In this document: piece by piece, positions 44,205-52,540 of the stretch | Layout of the letters: every line of letters begins with the position of its first letter | Numbering within the stretch: position 1 is the stretch's first letter | DNA from: Sinorhizobium mexicanum | GTDB taxonomy: Bacteria; Pseudomonadota; Alphaproteobacteria; Rhizobiales; Rhizobiaceae | Length of the DNA stretch: 64,000 nt | Reading direction: 5' to 3' | Assembly: GCF_013488225.1 (NCBI RefSeq) | Contig: NZ_CP041239.1 | Location: forward strand, 1 to 64,000 | Made by a program: the position numbers and the translations under genes | The notes under the pieces: generated by a model | What the model was told of the DNA's origin: nothing | The model's database searches: none | The model's input: the letters and a program-made list of their open reading frames with translations, nothing else

Positions 44205-45026
44205 TCAGGCATCCTTTTTCGGCGACGGCCAGTTATGCGTTTCGTCGGTCGCATCACGGCACCAACGGTAGAAGGCGTCATAGAGCAGCATCCCCGCCTC
44301 GAGCTGCTCGAGATCATCGGCGTACATGCGCGACAGGCCGAGCGATGCCGCGAGCAGGCCCGGCGCCTCCGGAGCGAGGTCGAGGCGGGCAGTGTCCGCG
44401 CCGCGCACGATGGTCGCGAGCCGCAGCATCGGTTCCGTCGCAAGGCCGAATTCCTCGACCATGACATCGAAGGTGCAAAGCTCGCCCCTATGGCTCCAGC
44501 GAACGGGAGAGTCGATGTCGAAGGGGGTTGCAGCAAAACGTTCGCCGACCATTTCGACCTCGGGCGGCGACACGTACAGGAAGACCGCCCGCGGATCGAC
44601 AAAACGGCGGATCAGCCAAGGGCAGGCGATGCGGTCGATCTTCGGCCGCGCCCGCGTTACCCAGACAGTGCGTCCGCTGGCATCCCGCTCCGGCATCGCG
44701 GATATAGGCACGGCCGGATGGCCGCCCTCTGCCCAGGCTTCGAAACCGCCCTCGAGCACCTCGGCGGCAATGCCATAGTTCCGGAGCCAGGCGGCGACAC
44801 CGGCGCTGAGTTTCTTGCCGCGATGGCAGACGACGACGGCGGAGTCGCTATCGATCTCCGCAGCCCAGTCCTGCACGTTGCGATAATCGCGCCGTACCGA
44901 TCCCGGTACCAGGCGCGGGTCGACCTCGAAGTCCTCGTCGATGCGGACGTCGATCAGCGCAGGGCACTTCGGGGTGCCGATCAAGCGGGCGAGTTTGTCA
45001 GGTGAAATTTCAAGAAGTGACGACAT
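44205..45026 (-). CDS. Rhodanese-like + ChrB-like chromate resistance protein
   Basis: This 273-aa protein has an N-terminal rhodanese domain (residues 5-100: ALIDVRIDEDFEVDP and the catalytic loop CHRGKK, Cys present) and a C-terminal ChrB-like domain at 125-270 (RPKIDRIACPWLIRRFVDPRAVF, FLYVSPPEVE, FDVMVEEFGL). ChrB proteins of this sort sense or reduce chromate and regulate chrA. Rhodanese supplies sulfur-transfer or thiol chemistry. ATG 45026 begins MSSLLEIS. It is translationally coupled to chrA. Confidence 0.88.
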   Translation of the reverse strand: MSSLLEISPDKLARLIGTPKCPALIDVRIDEDFEVDPRLVPGSVRRDYRNVQDWAAEIDSDSAVVVCHRGKKLSAGVAAWLRNYGIAAEVLEGGFEAWAEGGHPAVPISAMPERDASGRTVWVTRARPKIDRIACPWLIRRFVDPRAVFLYVSPPEVEMVGERFAATPFDIDSPVRWSHRGELCTFDVMVEEFGLATEPMLRLATIVRGADTARLDLAPEAPGLLAASLGLSRMYADDLEQLEAGMLLYDAFYRWCRDATDETHNWPSPKKDA

Positions 45027-45201
45027 GGCGCGTCCTCCGGGTGAGCGGTTGAATGGACGCGATACTTCGGCTGTCGCCTCGTGGGGTGATCGCAACCCCA
45101 TGCGCGATTTTTTGCTCGCTTTGACCGGAGCTGTCAAGGCGGATCGATCGCTCGGTCAGCGCATGAATGGACAAAGAGGACAGAGGGTAGTTTGGCCGCT
45201 A

Positions 45202-46074
45202 TTACGCCTTCAGGGGTCCTGCGGACTGCGCAATCAGGTATCGGAGCCCCTTGGCTCCGACGTCACCTTGCTCGACAATCCTGAAGCCGTTTTGGCTGAG
45301 ATCGGTCGCGACCTTACCCAGATCGACGTGGCCGTGCCGGTGGAAACGGAAAATGTGGTTCTGCCTCGCTGACTTTGCAAAGTCGACGATCAGCACGCGC
45401 CCGCCCGGCTTCAAAACCCGCAAAGCTTCTCTGCCGAATTCCGCGCGGCCCGTCTTCGGCAGGTGATGCAACATAAGGGTGCTGAGGACGACGTCGAATT
45501 CCCCGTTCTGGTACGGCAGTTGCTGGGCGGTGGCGGTTGTGAAACTGATCCGGAGCCCCGCTCGATGGGCTTTTGCCGTCGCGCGTGCGACCATCTCGGC
45601 TGATGCATCGACCCCGTCTACACGTCCCGCCGGTCCGACCTGCTGCTTGGCGAGCAACGCCACGGTGCCGGTGCCGCAGCCGATATCGAGGACCGCTTCT
45701 CCCGGCTTCAGCCTCGCGAAACTCAGCATCTTCTCGCGGAAAGCGCGCTCGCGGCCGTAGGTCAGAAACCAGGCCAGAATGTCGTAGAGGGCGGCGGAGT
45801 GCAGCAGGATGCCGATATGCGGCGTCTTCGCCGCTCCGGGGACCGATTTTTCGGTGGTGGCGGTCAGTGAACGGTGAGCGCGGGGCCAGATAACCAAGAC
45901 GGCAATGATCGCGAGTGCGCCGACATGAAGGAGGAGAACAGGAATTCCCAGGGAGAAGATCGCATTTGCCTGCCCTAGCAGGGCAAGCGCCGCGACCACC
46001 AGGACGAGTTTGATAACGACTGCCGCCCGCAGCGGAAGCCTTCCGTGAATTTTCTCAAAAAAGCTGGGGTGCAT
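45202..46074 (-). CDS. SAM-dependent methyltransferase with N-terminal membrane segments
   Basis: This 290-aa protein has two hydrophobic helices at about 17-35 and 43-63, then a class-I methyltransferase: SAM loop D130-I-G-C-G-T-G136, VDGVDASAEMV, FDVVLSTLMLHHLP and LKPGGRVLIVDF. ATG 46074 has GGAGAG upstream. Divergent from a TetR regulator across a perfect palindrome, it is the obvious regulated target. Its substrate is unknown; a lipid is possible given the membrane anchor. Confidence 0.85.
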   Translation of the reverse strand: MHPSFFEKIHGRLPLRAAVVIKLVLVVAALALLGQANAIFSLGIPVLLLHVGALAIIAVLVIWPRAHRSLTATTEKSVPGAAKTPHIGILLHSAALYDILAWFLTYGRERAFREKMLSFARLKPGEAVLDIGCGTGTVALLAKQQVGPAGRVDGVDASAEMVARATAKAHRAGLRISFTTATAQQLPYQNGEFDVVLSTLMLHHLPKTGRAEFGREALRVLKPGGRVLIVDFAKSARQNHIFRFHRHGHVDLGKVATDLSQNGFRIVEQGDVGAKGLRYLIAQSAGPLKA

Positions 46075-46125
46075 GGCGTCTCTCCTGTCGGCCTGGTTCG
46101 CTTCGAACCGTCTGCAGGAGCATAA

Positions 46126-46150
46126 GATACTGGACGGCGTGTCCAGTATC
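46126..46150. promoter_or_regulatory. TetR operator candidate
   Basis: Arms GATACTGGAC (46126-46135) and GTCCAGTATC (46141-46150) are perfect reverse complements around GGCGT. The site lies between the divergent methyltransferase and TetR genes. A smaller palindrome, CCAATATTGG, at 46181-46190 precedes the TetR start. Confidence 0.75.
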
Positions 46151-46228
46151 CGTTTTACTGGGCGCGGCGCGCCATAACGCCCAATATTGGACAGGTTGGT
46201 GGCTTGTGACCGAAAAGGGACAGCATCA

Positions 46229-46825
46229 GTGACCGCCGGATCGATCGATCGCCGTGTCGCCCGAACCCGGAGCCGCCTGCAACAGGCGCTGCTCAAGCTG
46301 ACTGCCGAAAAAGAATATGGAGCGGTCACCGTCGAGGACATCTGCAGGGAAGCCGATGTCGGACGCTCGACCTTCTACACGCATTATCCCGATAAGGAGT
46401 GCCTGAGAAAGGCAACGATCGACGAGCATATGAAGAGCCTGCAGGCGCGCGGTGCCGAGCGTCATTCGATGCGAGACTTCGAGAGCTTCTCCTTCAGCGG
46501 GCCGGCATTTGCGCATGCTTATGCAACGCGGGAGATGCATCGGGGGCTGATGGGCGGGACAAAGCGCGAAATACCGAAAGAGATCCGCGACTGGATCAGC
46601 GGGCAAATACGCCGCGAACTGGCTGGCATCGCAGATGGTGGCAAGGATCGGGTGAGGCTTGAGATCGCCACGCGCTTCGTTACCGGCGCGTTCTTCGAGG
46701 TCATGCACTGGTGGCTTGACGGAGATGGAAGACTGCCTCCGCAAGAGGTCGACCGGATGTTCCAGAAATTGGCCTTCGACGGGGTAGGCACGGCTCTCGC
46801 CGCGCACGACGATGGCGGCGGCTAA
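46229..46825 (+). CDS. TetR-family regulator
   Basis: This 198-aa protein starts at GTG 46229 behind AGGGA. The N-terminal TetR HTH is intact: TRSRLQQALLKLTAEKEYGAV and VEDICREADVGRSTFYTHYPDKECL. The C-terminal ligand domain is TetR_C-like without a recognisable specificity. A longer frame to TTG 46187 crosses the CCAATATTGG palindrome and is less likely. It probably represses itself and the methyltransferase. Confidence 0.88.
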   Translation: MTAGSIDRRVARTRSRLQQALLKLTAEKEYGAVTVEDICREADVGRSTFYTHYPDKECLRKATIDEHMKSLQARGAERHSMRDFESFSFSGPAFAHAYATREMHRGLMGGTKREIPKEIRDWISGQIRRELAGIADGGKDRVRLEIATRFVTGAFFEVMHWWLDGDGRLPPQEVDRMFQKLAFDGVGTALAAHDDGGG

Positions 46826-47028
46826 ACCGCTATGCTCGCAAGCGACCATTGAAGTGAGCGGAAAGGCATGGGGGAGTCGGGAAAAGTGGCCGATAAGGGA
46901 GTTGCCCTAAGGATCGGCGAGGCCATGGAGGGCAGGTTTTCCACCGATGGCGCTTTGACATTATTAAGTCGCATATTCGGAATTCGGTTCATCCGATGTT
47001 CCAAGTCATACAGCAGCAGGGCGGCGAC

Positions 47029-47403
47029 ATGAATTTCATCAGGATCGTGGCAGTGTTTGCCATCTCAACGCCCGCTATCCCAGCTTTGGCGGATCCCTAT
47101 CAGGAGGCCGTGGACGGGCTGATGCGAGCGTCTTTCCGGCATATGGAGCAGACCTACATCTGCCGCGGCCTGACCGGTCTTTCGCGGTACCAGGACGCAC
47201 TCGTTGCGGCTGAAAATGCCGTCCGTTTAACCGGGGTGCCCACCGACTTGGCAATGTCGACTGTGGCGAAAATGGCTTCCAATATTGAGACAGCACCTCA
47301 GCGAGTGCGTCAGCCCAGTCTCAGCGATTGCGCGGTCGGCGTCACCCGTACGAAGCAGGAGCTTCTGGGCTGGGGGGCGAAGTTTCGTCGCGCACAAGAG
47401 TGA
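47029..47403 (+). CDS. Exported small hypothetical protein
   Basis: This 124-aa protein has an N-terminal signal peptide (MNFIRIVAVFAISTPAIPALA, cleavage near ADP). The mature part is alpha-helical with two cysteines, in TYICRGL and SDCAVG, that could form a disulfide in the periplasm. ATG 47029 is preferred over ATG 46996, because the extra 11 residues would spoil the signal. It is convergent with the metal cluster. I do not recognise the family. Confidence 0.65.
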   Translation: MNFIRIVAVFAISTPAIPALADPYQEAVDGLMRASFRHMEQTYICRGLTGLSRYQDALVAAENAVRLTGVPTDLAMSTVAKMASNIETAPQRVRQPSLSDCAVGVTRTKQELLGWGAKFRRAQE

Positions 47404-47467
47404 CTTCCCCAGGGCCGCCATTTTGGCTTCGTTGGCATCACGTCAGCCAAGGGCGCGACCACCGACA

Positions 47468-48187
47468 TCACCGCATGAAGATCTCGTGAATCGCGACCGC
47501 GACGAGGATCACGCCGGCGGCCGCCTCGAGCGTCTTCGCTGCCGTGACCAGCAGCTCACGCCGGGTGGCGAGCAACCTCTCGATCCGCGTCCGGAAGAAC
47601 ACCGTGGCCAGCGCGACGCTTGAGAGCGTCAGTGTCACCCCGGTCATCATCACGATCGCGAACATGATACCGGCCTCAGGTACACCGCGCGACATGGCGA
47701 AGGTCATGACAAATAAGGTCAGAGGACAGGGGATGAGGCCGGCCATGAAGCCGACGGCGACGCTCTCGCCTTCGCCATGGTGATGCGGGGGGCGGAACAG
47801 GGCGCTCCAAAGCATCCAGACGCCGATCGCGCCGAGCAGGCCGCGGCTGACGTCCTCCAGCAGCGGGGCCGAACCGGCGCTGCCGAGCATGACCGAGACC
47901 AGCGGTAGCGAGAACAGCGCGATCAGCACTGCCATGGTCACGTGCGTCACCGACAGCGCGATCGACACCGTGAGACCGCGGGTCATCCCTGCCGACGATC
48001 CCGTCAGGTAGGTGGCGAGCACGGCCTTGCTGTGGCCAGGCGTCAGCGCATGCACCGCGCCGAAGACGATGCCCATGGGGAGAAAGGCGAGGAAGGCCGT
48101 CCAGCCGCCGCCATTCGCGAAGGTTTTGATGTGTTCGGCGAAGGCGAGATAGATGTCCCGCTGAATGTCTATTATCGTTTGCAGCAA
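47468..48187 (-). CDS. NicO-family nickel/cobalt-type permease
   Basis: This protein is about 239 aa if it starts at TTG 48187, directly after the preceding stop. The start is uncertain, and the open frame extends to 48352 inside the upstream gene. Six or more hydrophobic segments are present. The NicO motif HALTPGHSKAVLA and an FRPPHHHGEGE loop are present, followed by AGLIPCPLTLFVMTF. These permeases (RcnA/HupE-like) move Ni2+ or Co2+, usually outward in RcnA types. It is the last gene of the leftward metal operon. Confidence 0.83.
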   Translation of the reverse strand: MLQTIIDIQRDIYLAFAEHIKTFANGGGWTAFLAFLPMGIVFGAVHALTPGHSKAVLATYLTGSSAGMTRGLTVSIALSVTHVTMAVLIALFSLPLVSVMLGSAGSAPLLEDVSRGLLGAIGVWMLWSALFRPPHHHGEGESVAVGFMAGLIPCPLTLFVMTFAMSRGVPEAGIMFAIVMMTGVTLTLSSVALATVFFRTRIERLLATRRELLVTAAKTLEAAAGVILVAVAIHEIFMR

Positions 48188-48192
48188 AGCCC

Positions 48193-48627
48193 TTATGCCC
48201 AGTTGAGTGCGATGCCCGCGACGGTCAGGTAGCGTGTTATCTTGGAGATCGCCACCAGCACCACAAAATGCGTTAGTGGCTCTTTCATGACCCCTGCGGC
48301 CACGGTGATCGGGTCGCCGACGATCGGCATCCAGCTCAAGAGCAGCGACCACTTGCCGTAACGGTGATACCAGCGTTGAGCCCGTTCAAGCCCGGCGTCG
48401 CTTGCCGGGAACCAGTGCCTGCTCCGGAAACGCTCGATGCCGCGGCCGATCAGCCAGTTCACGACTGAGCCGAGCACATTGCCGAGGCTCGCTATGGCAA
48501 TGAGCAGCCATGGCGAGTAGCCGGCGACCAGCAACCCTGCCAACGCAGCCTCCGACTGCATCGGTAGGATCGTGGCGGCAGCGAGCGCCACCGCAAACAG
48601 CCCCGCGTATGCGGTGAGGTCGCTCAT
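48193..48627 (-). CDS. YqaA/DedA-like VTT-domain membrane protein
   Basis: This 144-aa protein has four hydrophobic segments and the VTT signature SLGNVLGSVVNWLIGRGIERF, followed by RWYHRYGKWSLLLSWMP and GDPITVAAG. YqaA-type relatives are small DedA-related proteins of inner membrane with poorly defined roles in envelope homeostasis and phospholipid flipping. ATGA-overlapped with the upstream MFS gene. Why it sits in a metal-efflux cluster is unknown. Confidence 0.85.
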   Translation of the reverse strand: MSDLTAYAGLFAVALAAATILPMQSEAALAGLLVAGYSPWLLIAIASLGNVLGSVVNWLIGRGIERFRSRHWFPASDAGLERAQRWYHRYGKWSLLLSWMPIVGDPITVAAGVMKEPLTHFVVLVAISKITRYLTVAGIALNWA

Positions 48628-49946
48628 CGTTCCGCAGGCCAGTCGGGATGGTGGCTGTCGATCACGAAGACATGGGTATGCTTGTGTGCGTTACCGACTG
48701 GCGTCGCTCCGGCGAGGTGGGGATGGTCCTCGGCAAGCTCTTCGTGGACGTGCTCGATCTCGTCGGGATCATGCGCGGGCCAGAGCCGCGTCGCAGCGAC
48801 GATCGCGGTTGTGGCGATCACGCCGAGTGTGCCGAACGTCGCCGGCAGACCGACCGTCGCGCCAAGCCATCCGGCGAGCGGATAGGTGATCAGCCAGCAG
48901 GCATGCGACAGCGCGAACTGTGCCGCAAAAAGCGCCGGCCGGTCCTCCGGATGCGATGACCGGCGCAGCAGCCGGCCGGATGGCGTCTGCGTCAGCGAAT
49001 AGCCGAGGCCGATGGCGACCCACAGCGGCAGCAGCAGTGCAAAGCTCTGGACGAACACGCCGATGAACAGACCGGCGGCGAGTACCGCGGCACCCGCCAG
49101 CATGGCAGCCCGGTCCGGCCTTTTGTCGAGAAGTCGTGGCAGCAGCAGCGCGGCGATCATCGAGCCACCGCCGAAAGCCGCTAGAGCGATAGCCGTCGCA
49201 CGCTGCGTGAGCCCGAATTCCGCCTGGACCAGCACCACGGTGTTGACGATGACCATCGATCCGGCCGCCGCCACCGCGAGGTTGAGCGCGAGCAGGCCGC
49301 GCAGCCGCGGCGTGGCAAGATAGATGCGCAGACCCCGTGTCGTCCGGTCATAGATGCCGCGCCGCTCCGCCGCCTTCGGGCTCGGCAGCACGACCGAGAT
49401 GACCAGGGCCGCCGAAGCGAGGAAGCCGATCACGGTGCCCGCGAACAGACTATGGAAGCTGACAACGGTCAGCAGAGCGGCTGCGAGCATCGGACTTGCG
49501 ACGCTCTCGAGATCATAGGCAAGACGCGACAGCGAAAGCGCCCGCGTATACTCCTTCTCGTCTGGCAGGACGTCGGGAATGGTCGCCTGGAAGGTCGGCG
49601 TGAAGGCGGCCGACGCCGATTGCAGCACGAAGATCAGGACATAGACCTGCCAGACCTCGCTGACGAACGGCAGCAACAGCGCTACCGCGCCACGGACGAG
49701 ATCGAGGCAGACGAGCATCGCGCGGCGCGGAAGCCGCTCGGCGAAGGCGGCGGCGACGGGCGCGACGCCGACATAGGCGATCATCTTGATGGCGAGCGCC
49801 GTGCCGAGCACCGCCCCCGCCTCGGCCCCCGCCAGATCATAGGCGAGAAGGCCGAGTGCGACGGTGGCGAGGCCGGTTCCGACAAGCGCGATCACCTGGG
49901 CGAGGAAGAGGTGGCGGTAAGTGCGGTTGGCGAGGACTTTCAGCAT
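48624..49946 (-). CDS. MFS efflux pump with His-rich C-terminus
   Basis: This 440-aa major-facilitator protein has about 12 helices and GGSMIAALLLPRLLDKRP in the central part. The C-terminal tail is rich in His: EHVHEELAEDHPHL and AHKHTHVFVIDSHHPDW. This resembles NreB-type metal-export tails that buffer or sense Ni2+ or Co2+. Family members of this type give nickel/cobalt resistance. It follows the rcnA remnant and overlaps the VTT gene. Confidence 0.85.
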   Translation of the reverse strand: MLKVLANRTYRHLFLAQVIALVGTGLATVALGLLAYDLAGAEAGAVLGTALAIKMIAYVGVAPVAAAFAERLPRRAMLVCLDLVRGAVALLLPFVSEVWQVYVLIFVLQSASAAFTPTFQATIPDVLPDEKEYTRALSLSRLAYDLESVASPMLAAALLTVVSFHSLFAGTVIGFLASAALVISVVLPSPKAAERRGIYDRTTRGLRIYLATPRLRGLLALNLAVAAAGSMVIVNTVVLVQAEFGLTQRATAIALAAFGGGSMIAALLLPRLLDKRPDRAAMLAGAAVLAAGLFIGVFVQSFALLLPLWVAIGLGYSLTQTPSGRLLRRSSHPEDRPALFAAQFALSHACWLITYPLAGWLGATVGLPATFGTLGVIATTAIVAATRLWPAHDPDEIEHVHEELAEDHPHLAGATPVGNAHKHTHVFVIDSHHPDWPAER

Positions 49947-49949
49947 GAC

Positions 49950-50120
49950 TTAGATCTGAGCCCACTCATCGACAGCGGATGTTGCCACGGCTACCGCCGG
50001 CTGCGCCGAAAGGAAGTGATCGGGCTCCAGCCCATGCAGCGCGCCGAGCAGGATGGCGCTTGGAACGAACAGCCAGGCATGGGCGGACCCCTGCGCAATC
50101 AGATCGGCGAAAGCGGGCAT
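49950..50120 (-). pseudogene. rcnA remnant (N-terminal fragment, 56 aa)
   Basis: ATG 50120 opens a 56-codon frame ending at TAA 49950. The start MPAFADLIAQGSAHAW and the motif PSAILLGALHGLEPDH match the first helix of RcnA-type nickel/cobalt exporters, where HGLEPGHSK continues. Here the next residues (FLSAQPAVAV) diverge and the protein ends. It appears to be a truncated copy, perhaps left by the deletion that brought the MFS gene next to the regulator. Confidence 0.6.
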
Positions 50121-50129
50121 TGGCAGACC

Positions 50130-50405
50130 TCAGAGATATTTCGTGATCGACTTGAACTCGTCGATTGACTGGCGCTGGTCGCGAGGAAGTGCGCCGACCG
50201 TCTCCTCGAGACAATGGTCCAGGTGGTCCTGGATTAGCGTCCGCTTCGCCTGCGTGATCGCCTTCTCCACCGCGTGGAGTTGCTGGGCGATGTCGAGGCA
50301 GTGCCTGCCGCCCTCGATCATGGCGATGACGCTTTTCAGATGTCCTTCGGCTCGTTTCAGCCGCTTGACGATTTCCGGATGGGTTTCGTGCCTGTTCTCT
50401 GTCAT
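50130..50405 (-). CDS. CsoR/RcnR-family metal-sensing repressor
   Basis: This 91-aa protein is a DUF156-type four-helix repressor with RLKRAEGHLKSVIAMIEGGRH. The metal ligands by position are C36, H61 and C65, with a His-containing N-terminus (H6, H9). E. coli RcnR has Cys-His-His, whereas M. tuberculosis CsoR and cyanobacterial InrS have Cys-His-Cys, as here. Gene context argues for nickel or cobalt, fingerprint for Cu or Ni. It is 9 nt from the rcnA remnant and has a perfect G/C-tract palindrome in its promoter. Confidence 0.9.
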   Translation of the reverse strand: MTENRHETHPEIVKRLKRAEGHLKSVIAMIEGGRHCLDIAQQLHAVEKAITQAKRTLIQDHLDHCLEETVGALPRDQRQSIDEFKSITKYL

Positions 50406-50415
50406 GGCTCCGTCC

Positions 50416-50434
50416 TATCCCCCTGGAGGGGATA
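50416..50434. promoter_or_regulatory. CsoR/RcnR-type operator
   Basis: TATCCCC (50416-50422) and GGGGATA (50428-50434) are perfect inverted arms around CTGGA. G/C tracts bounded by A/T symmetry are the hallmark of CsoR/RcnR operators. It lies 11 bp before the repressor's start codon and about 50 bp before the divergent His-rich gene, so it can control both. Confidence 0.7.
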
Positions 50435-50486
50435 TTGCAACCATGCAGCCTTACTCGAATGCGCGAACACCAGTATCAGTGCGGCC

Positions 50487-50843
50487 ATGTTGCTTCGTCC
50501 GGGCCTGCGACTGCAGACAATTCTCGCCGCCTTCGCGGCCGTCATTGCCATGCTGATGTACGCGTTGTCAGCGCCGAGCTCCCATTCACCGCGCCTGCAT
50601 TCCGCCAGCGTGAAGGTAATGGATGCTGGCAGGCATTACGATCATGGCGACCACTCCCATGACGACTTCGAGCTTGCCGATGCGGCGGGAGACGTCACAT
50701 ACCACCACCATGCCGACCATACGCATGAGAAGGCCGAACTTGCGTTCGATGGCAATCACGGGTGGTTCTGGCGTAACCGCACGAGCGAGCCGGCGACCGT
50801 CACCTTGAAGACGAGGGTGCATAGTCGGACATCAAGCGCATGA
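50487..50843 (+). CDS. Exported His-rich metal-binding-like protein
   Basis: This 118-aa protein has an N-terminal hydrophobic segment (RLQTILAAFAAVIAMLMYALS) and a mature part with repeated His clusters: HYDHGDHSHDDFE and YHHHADHTHEK. That composition points to periplasmic metal buffering, and it is divergent from the CsoR/RcnR-type repressor. It lacks cysteines. An RcnB-like role is suggested by context but sequence family is not that of RcnB. Confidence 0.72.
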   Translation: MLLRPGLRLQTILAAFAAVIAMLMYALSAPSSHSPRLHSASVKVMDAGRHYDHGDHSHDDFELADAAGDVTYHHHADHTHEKAELAFDGNHGWFWRNRTSEPATVTLKTRVHSRTSSA

Positions 50844-51018
50844 TGTAATTCGAGGGGGGCATGTCGCCGGCGGCACACGCCGGCGACAGCTCGCCACCGG
50901 CCAACAGGCGAGCATTGTCAGGGCCTGATTTGAACGAGGTCCGGCACACGATGTGTCCTAGCCGGAACCAAGCATGGAATGCAGGCGTTAAACTTCATTG
51001 CGCAACTGACAAAGAATC

Positions 51019-51606
51019 ATGAGTTCTTCCGTGCCCTGTCGAACCGCAATGGTCGCCGCCGTTCTCGTCGCTCTGGCACCGTTGTCAGCCCATTCCGCCA
51101 GCAACACTGTCCGGGCTGTGGAAGAATTCCACCACATTTGTCTGGCCGAGGGGCCGGATTTCCTGCGGATGAGCCAGGATGCGTATGGTCGCGATTGGGA
51201 ATTGCTGGCCGAAGTCGCTTTTGATGACCTGGCACCGATCGCCAATCCGGACATGGTCCGGGTCTGGCTGACGACCAAACCCGATGGTGGTCTGCCGGCG
51301 GGGACCATCATCGCCTTCACCGAAGCATCGCTCGACGGCAAGCCCGTACATACATGCACATTGGCGCTACCCCACATCGATCCGGGAGAGTTTCAGAAGG
51401 CTTTCTTCACCCGGACAGATGCCGAAAAAATCTCTGAAGAGCGCAGCTCAGCGGAGGTAAACCGGCTCTACATCCTCATGGTTTCTGGGCGGCAGCAATT
51501 CGTCCGAATGGTGCTTCCAACTTCAAGCACCTCTGGAAAGCCGCTCATTGTCGCGAGCTCGATTATGAGACGAGACATCGTCGAGAAGAACGGTACGAAC
51601 GAATAA
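51019..51606 (+). CDS. Exported hypothetical protein
   Basis: This 195-aa protein has a signal peptide (RTAMVAAVLVALAPLSAHSA, cleavage near HSA). The mature part has C41 and C118 in HHICLAEG and VHTCTLAL, a possible periplasmic disulfide, and a beta-rich C-terminus. ATG 51019 is preceded by a weak purine stretch. It follows a gap of about 175 nt after the His-rich gene. No family is recognised. Confidence 0.65.
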   Translation: MSSSVPCRTAMVAAVLVALAPLSAHSASNTVRAVEEFHHICLAEGPDFLRMSQDAYGRDWELLAEVAFDDLAPIANPDMVRVWLTTKPDGGLPAGTIIAFTEASLDGKPVHTCTLALPHIDPGEFQKAFFTRTDAEKISEERSSAEVNRLYILMVSGRQQFVRMVLPTSSTSGKPLIVASSIMRRDIVEKNGTNE

Positions 51607-51648
51607 GCAACAGCCCGGATAGAGGCGGCCGTTTTAAGTTCGCCCTGC

Positions 51649-52347
51649 TCAGCGCAACCGGAGAATGTCGGCCAGCCGATCCTGCTTTCTCTCCGTTGGG
51701 CCGAGGTCCATCCCCGACAAGACATCCTCCAGATGCCTCTTCATCAGGTCGGCTGCCCGCGACCCGTCGCCGTTTGCTATCGCTTCGACCAAGGTTTCGT
51801 GAGCATGGCTCTCGCAGGTCGTCTCGCGCCTTTTCCAGTAAAGCGCCACCACCAGCGACGAGTTGGAAACCAGCTCGCGGACGAAATCCGTCAGGACCGT
51901 ATGGTTGGCGATCTCGGCAATTTCTATGTGAAATTGTGCAGATGCGGCGATCGCCTGGCTCGCGTCGCCTGAGCTGACCGCCTCGTGTTCGACGTGCATG
52001 TGCTTGCGCAGCTTGGCGATGTCTGACTTCTTCGCGGTCTCGGCTGCAATTGCTGCAACTTTCGGTTCGATCAGTATGCGCGCCTCAAAGACTTCGCGCG
52101 CTTCTGCCTTGCTGGGACTGGAAATGAATGTGCCGCGATTTGGCTGCAGACGCGCTAGCCGGTCATGGGTCAGCGCTTGAAGCGCTGATCGTACCACGGT
52201 TCGGCTAACGGCGTAGATCGACGCGAGCTCGTCCTCCGGAAGCTTGGTGCCCGGTGTCAGCCTGTGACTGACGATCGCATCGCGCAGGGCGATGTAGATC
52301 GGCCACCAACTGGTCTGTTTCTCCGCTGATCTGTCCTCGTTGAACAT
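51649..52347 (-). CDS. GntR/FadR-type regulator with FCD domain
   Basis: This 232-aa protein has an N-terminal winged helix (RLTPGTKLPEDELASIYAVSRTVVRSALQAL, with AVSRTVVRSAL the recognition helix) and an FCD ligand domain. The FCD part shows EARILIEPKVAAI, FHIEIAEIANH and SHAHETLVEAI, with metal-binding His/Asp typical of this fold. It is the last leftward gene of the catabolic operon but has a 193-nt gap before it. TTGTATACA sites near the operon starts are its likely operators. Confidence 0.9.
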   Translation of the reverse strand: MFNEDRSAEKQTSWWPIYIALRDAIVSHRLTPGTKLPEDELASIYAVSRTVVRSALQALTHDRLARLQPNRGTFISSPSKAEAREVFEARILIEPKVAAIAAETAKKSDIAKLRKHMHVEHEAVSSGDASQAIAASAQFHIEIAEIANHTVLTDFVRELVSNSSLVVALYWKRRETTCESHAHETLVEAIANGDGSRAADLMKRHLEDVLSGMDLGPTERKQDRLADILRLR

Positions 52348-52540
52348 TGAGTTGCTTCCATAGCGTCCGTAACCTGGGATTTATTATCAAATTCTCATTG
52401 CGTCTACTGGTGTACCTCACTCCCGGCGAAGTTGGCCGGGCATTCGGAGCGAAGGGGACCGAAGTTGGCTGCGAAGCTAGAGCAACTAGAAACCAGTGCG
52501 CCTTCGAGCAGCAATTCCTTGGCAAAATTCCCCGCTTCAC

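Noticed and set aside
42797..44602. ChrA extended to 601 aa
   Set aside because: The added 133 residues overlap ChrB and are basic shadow sequence; real start is near 44203.
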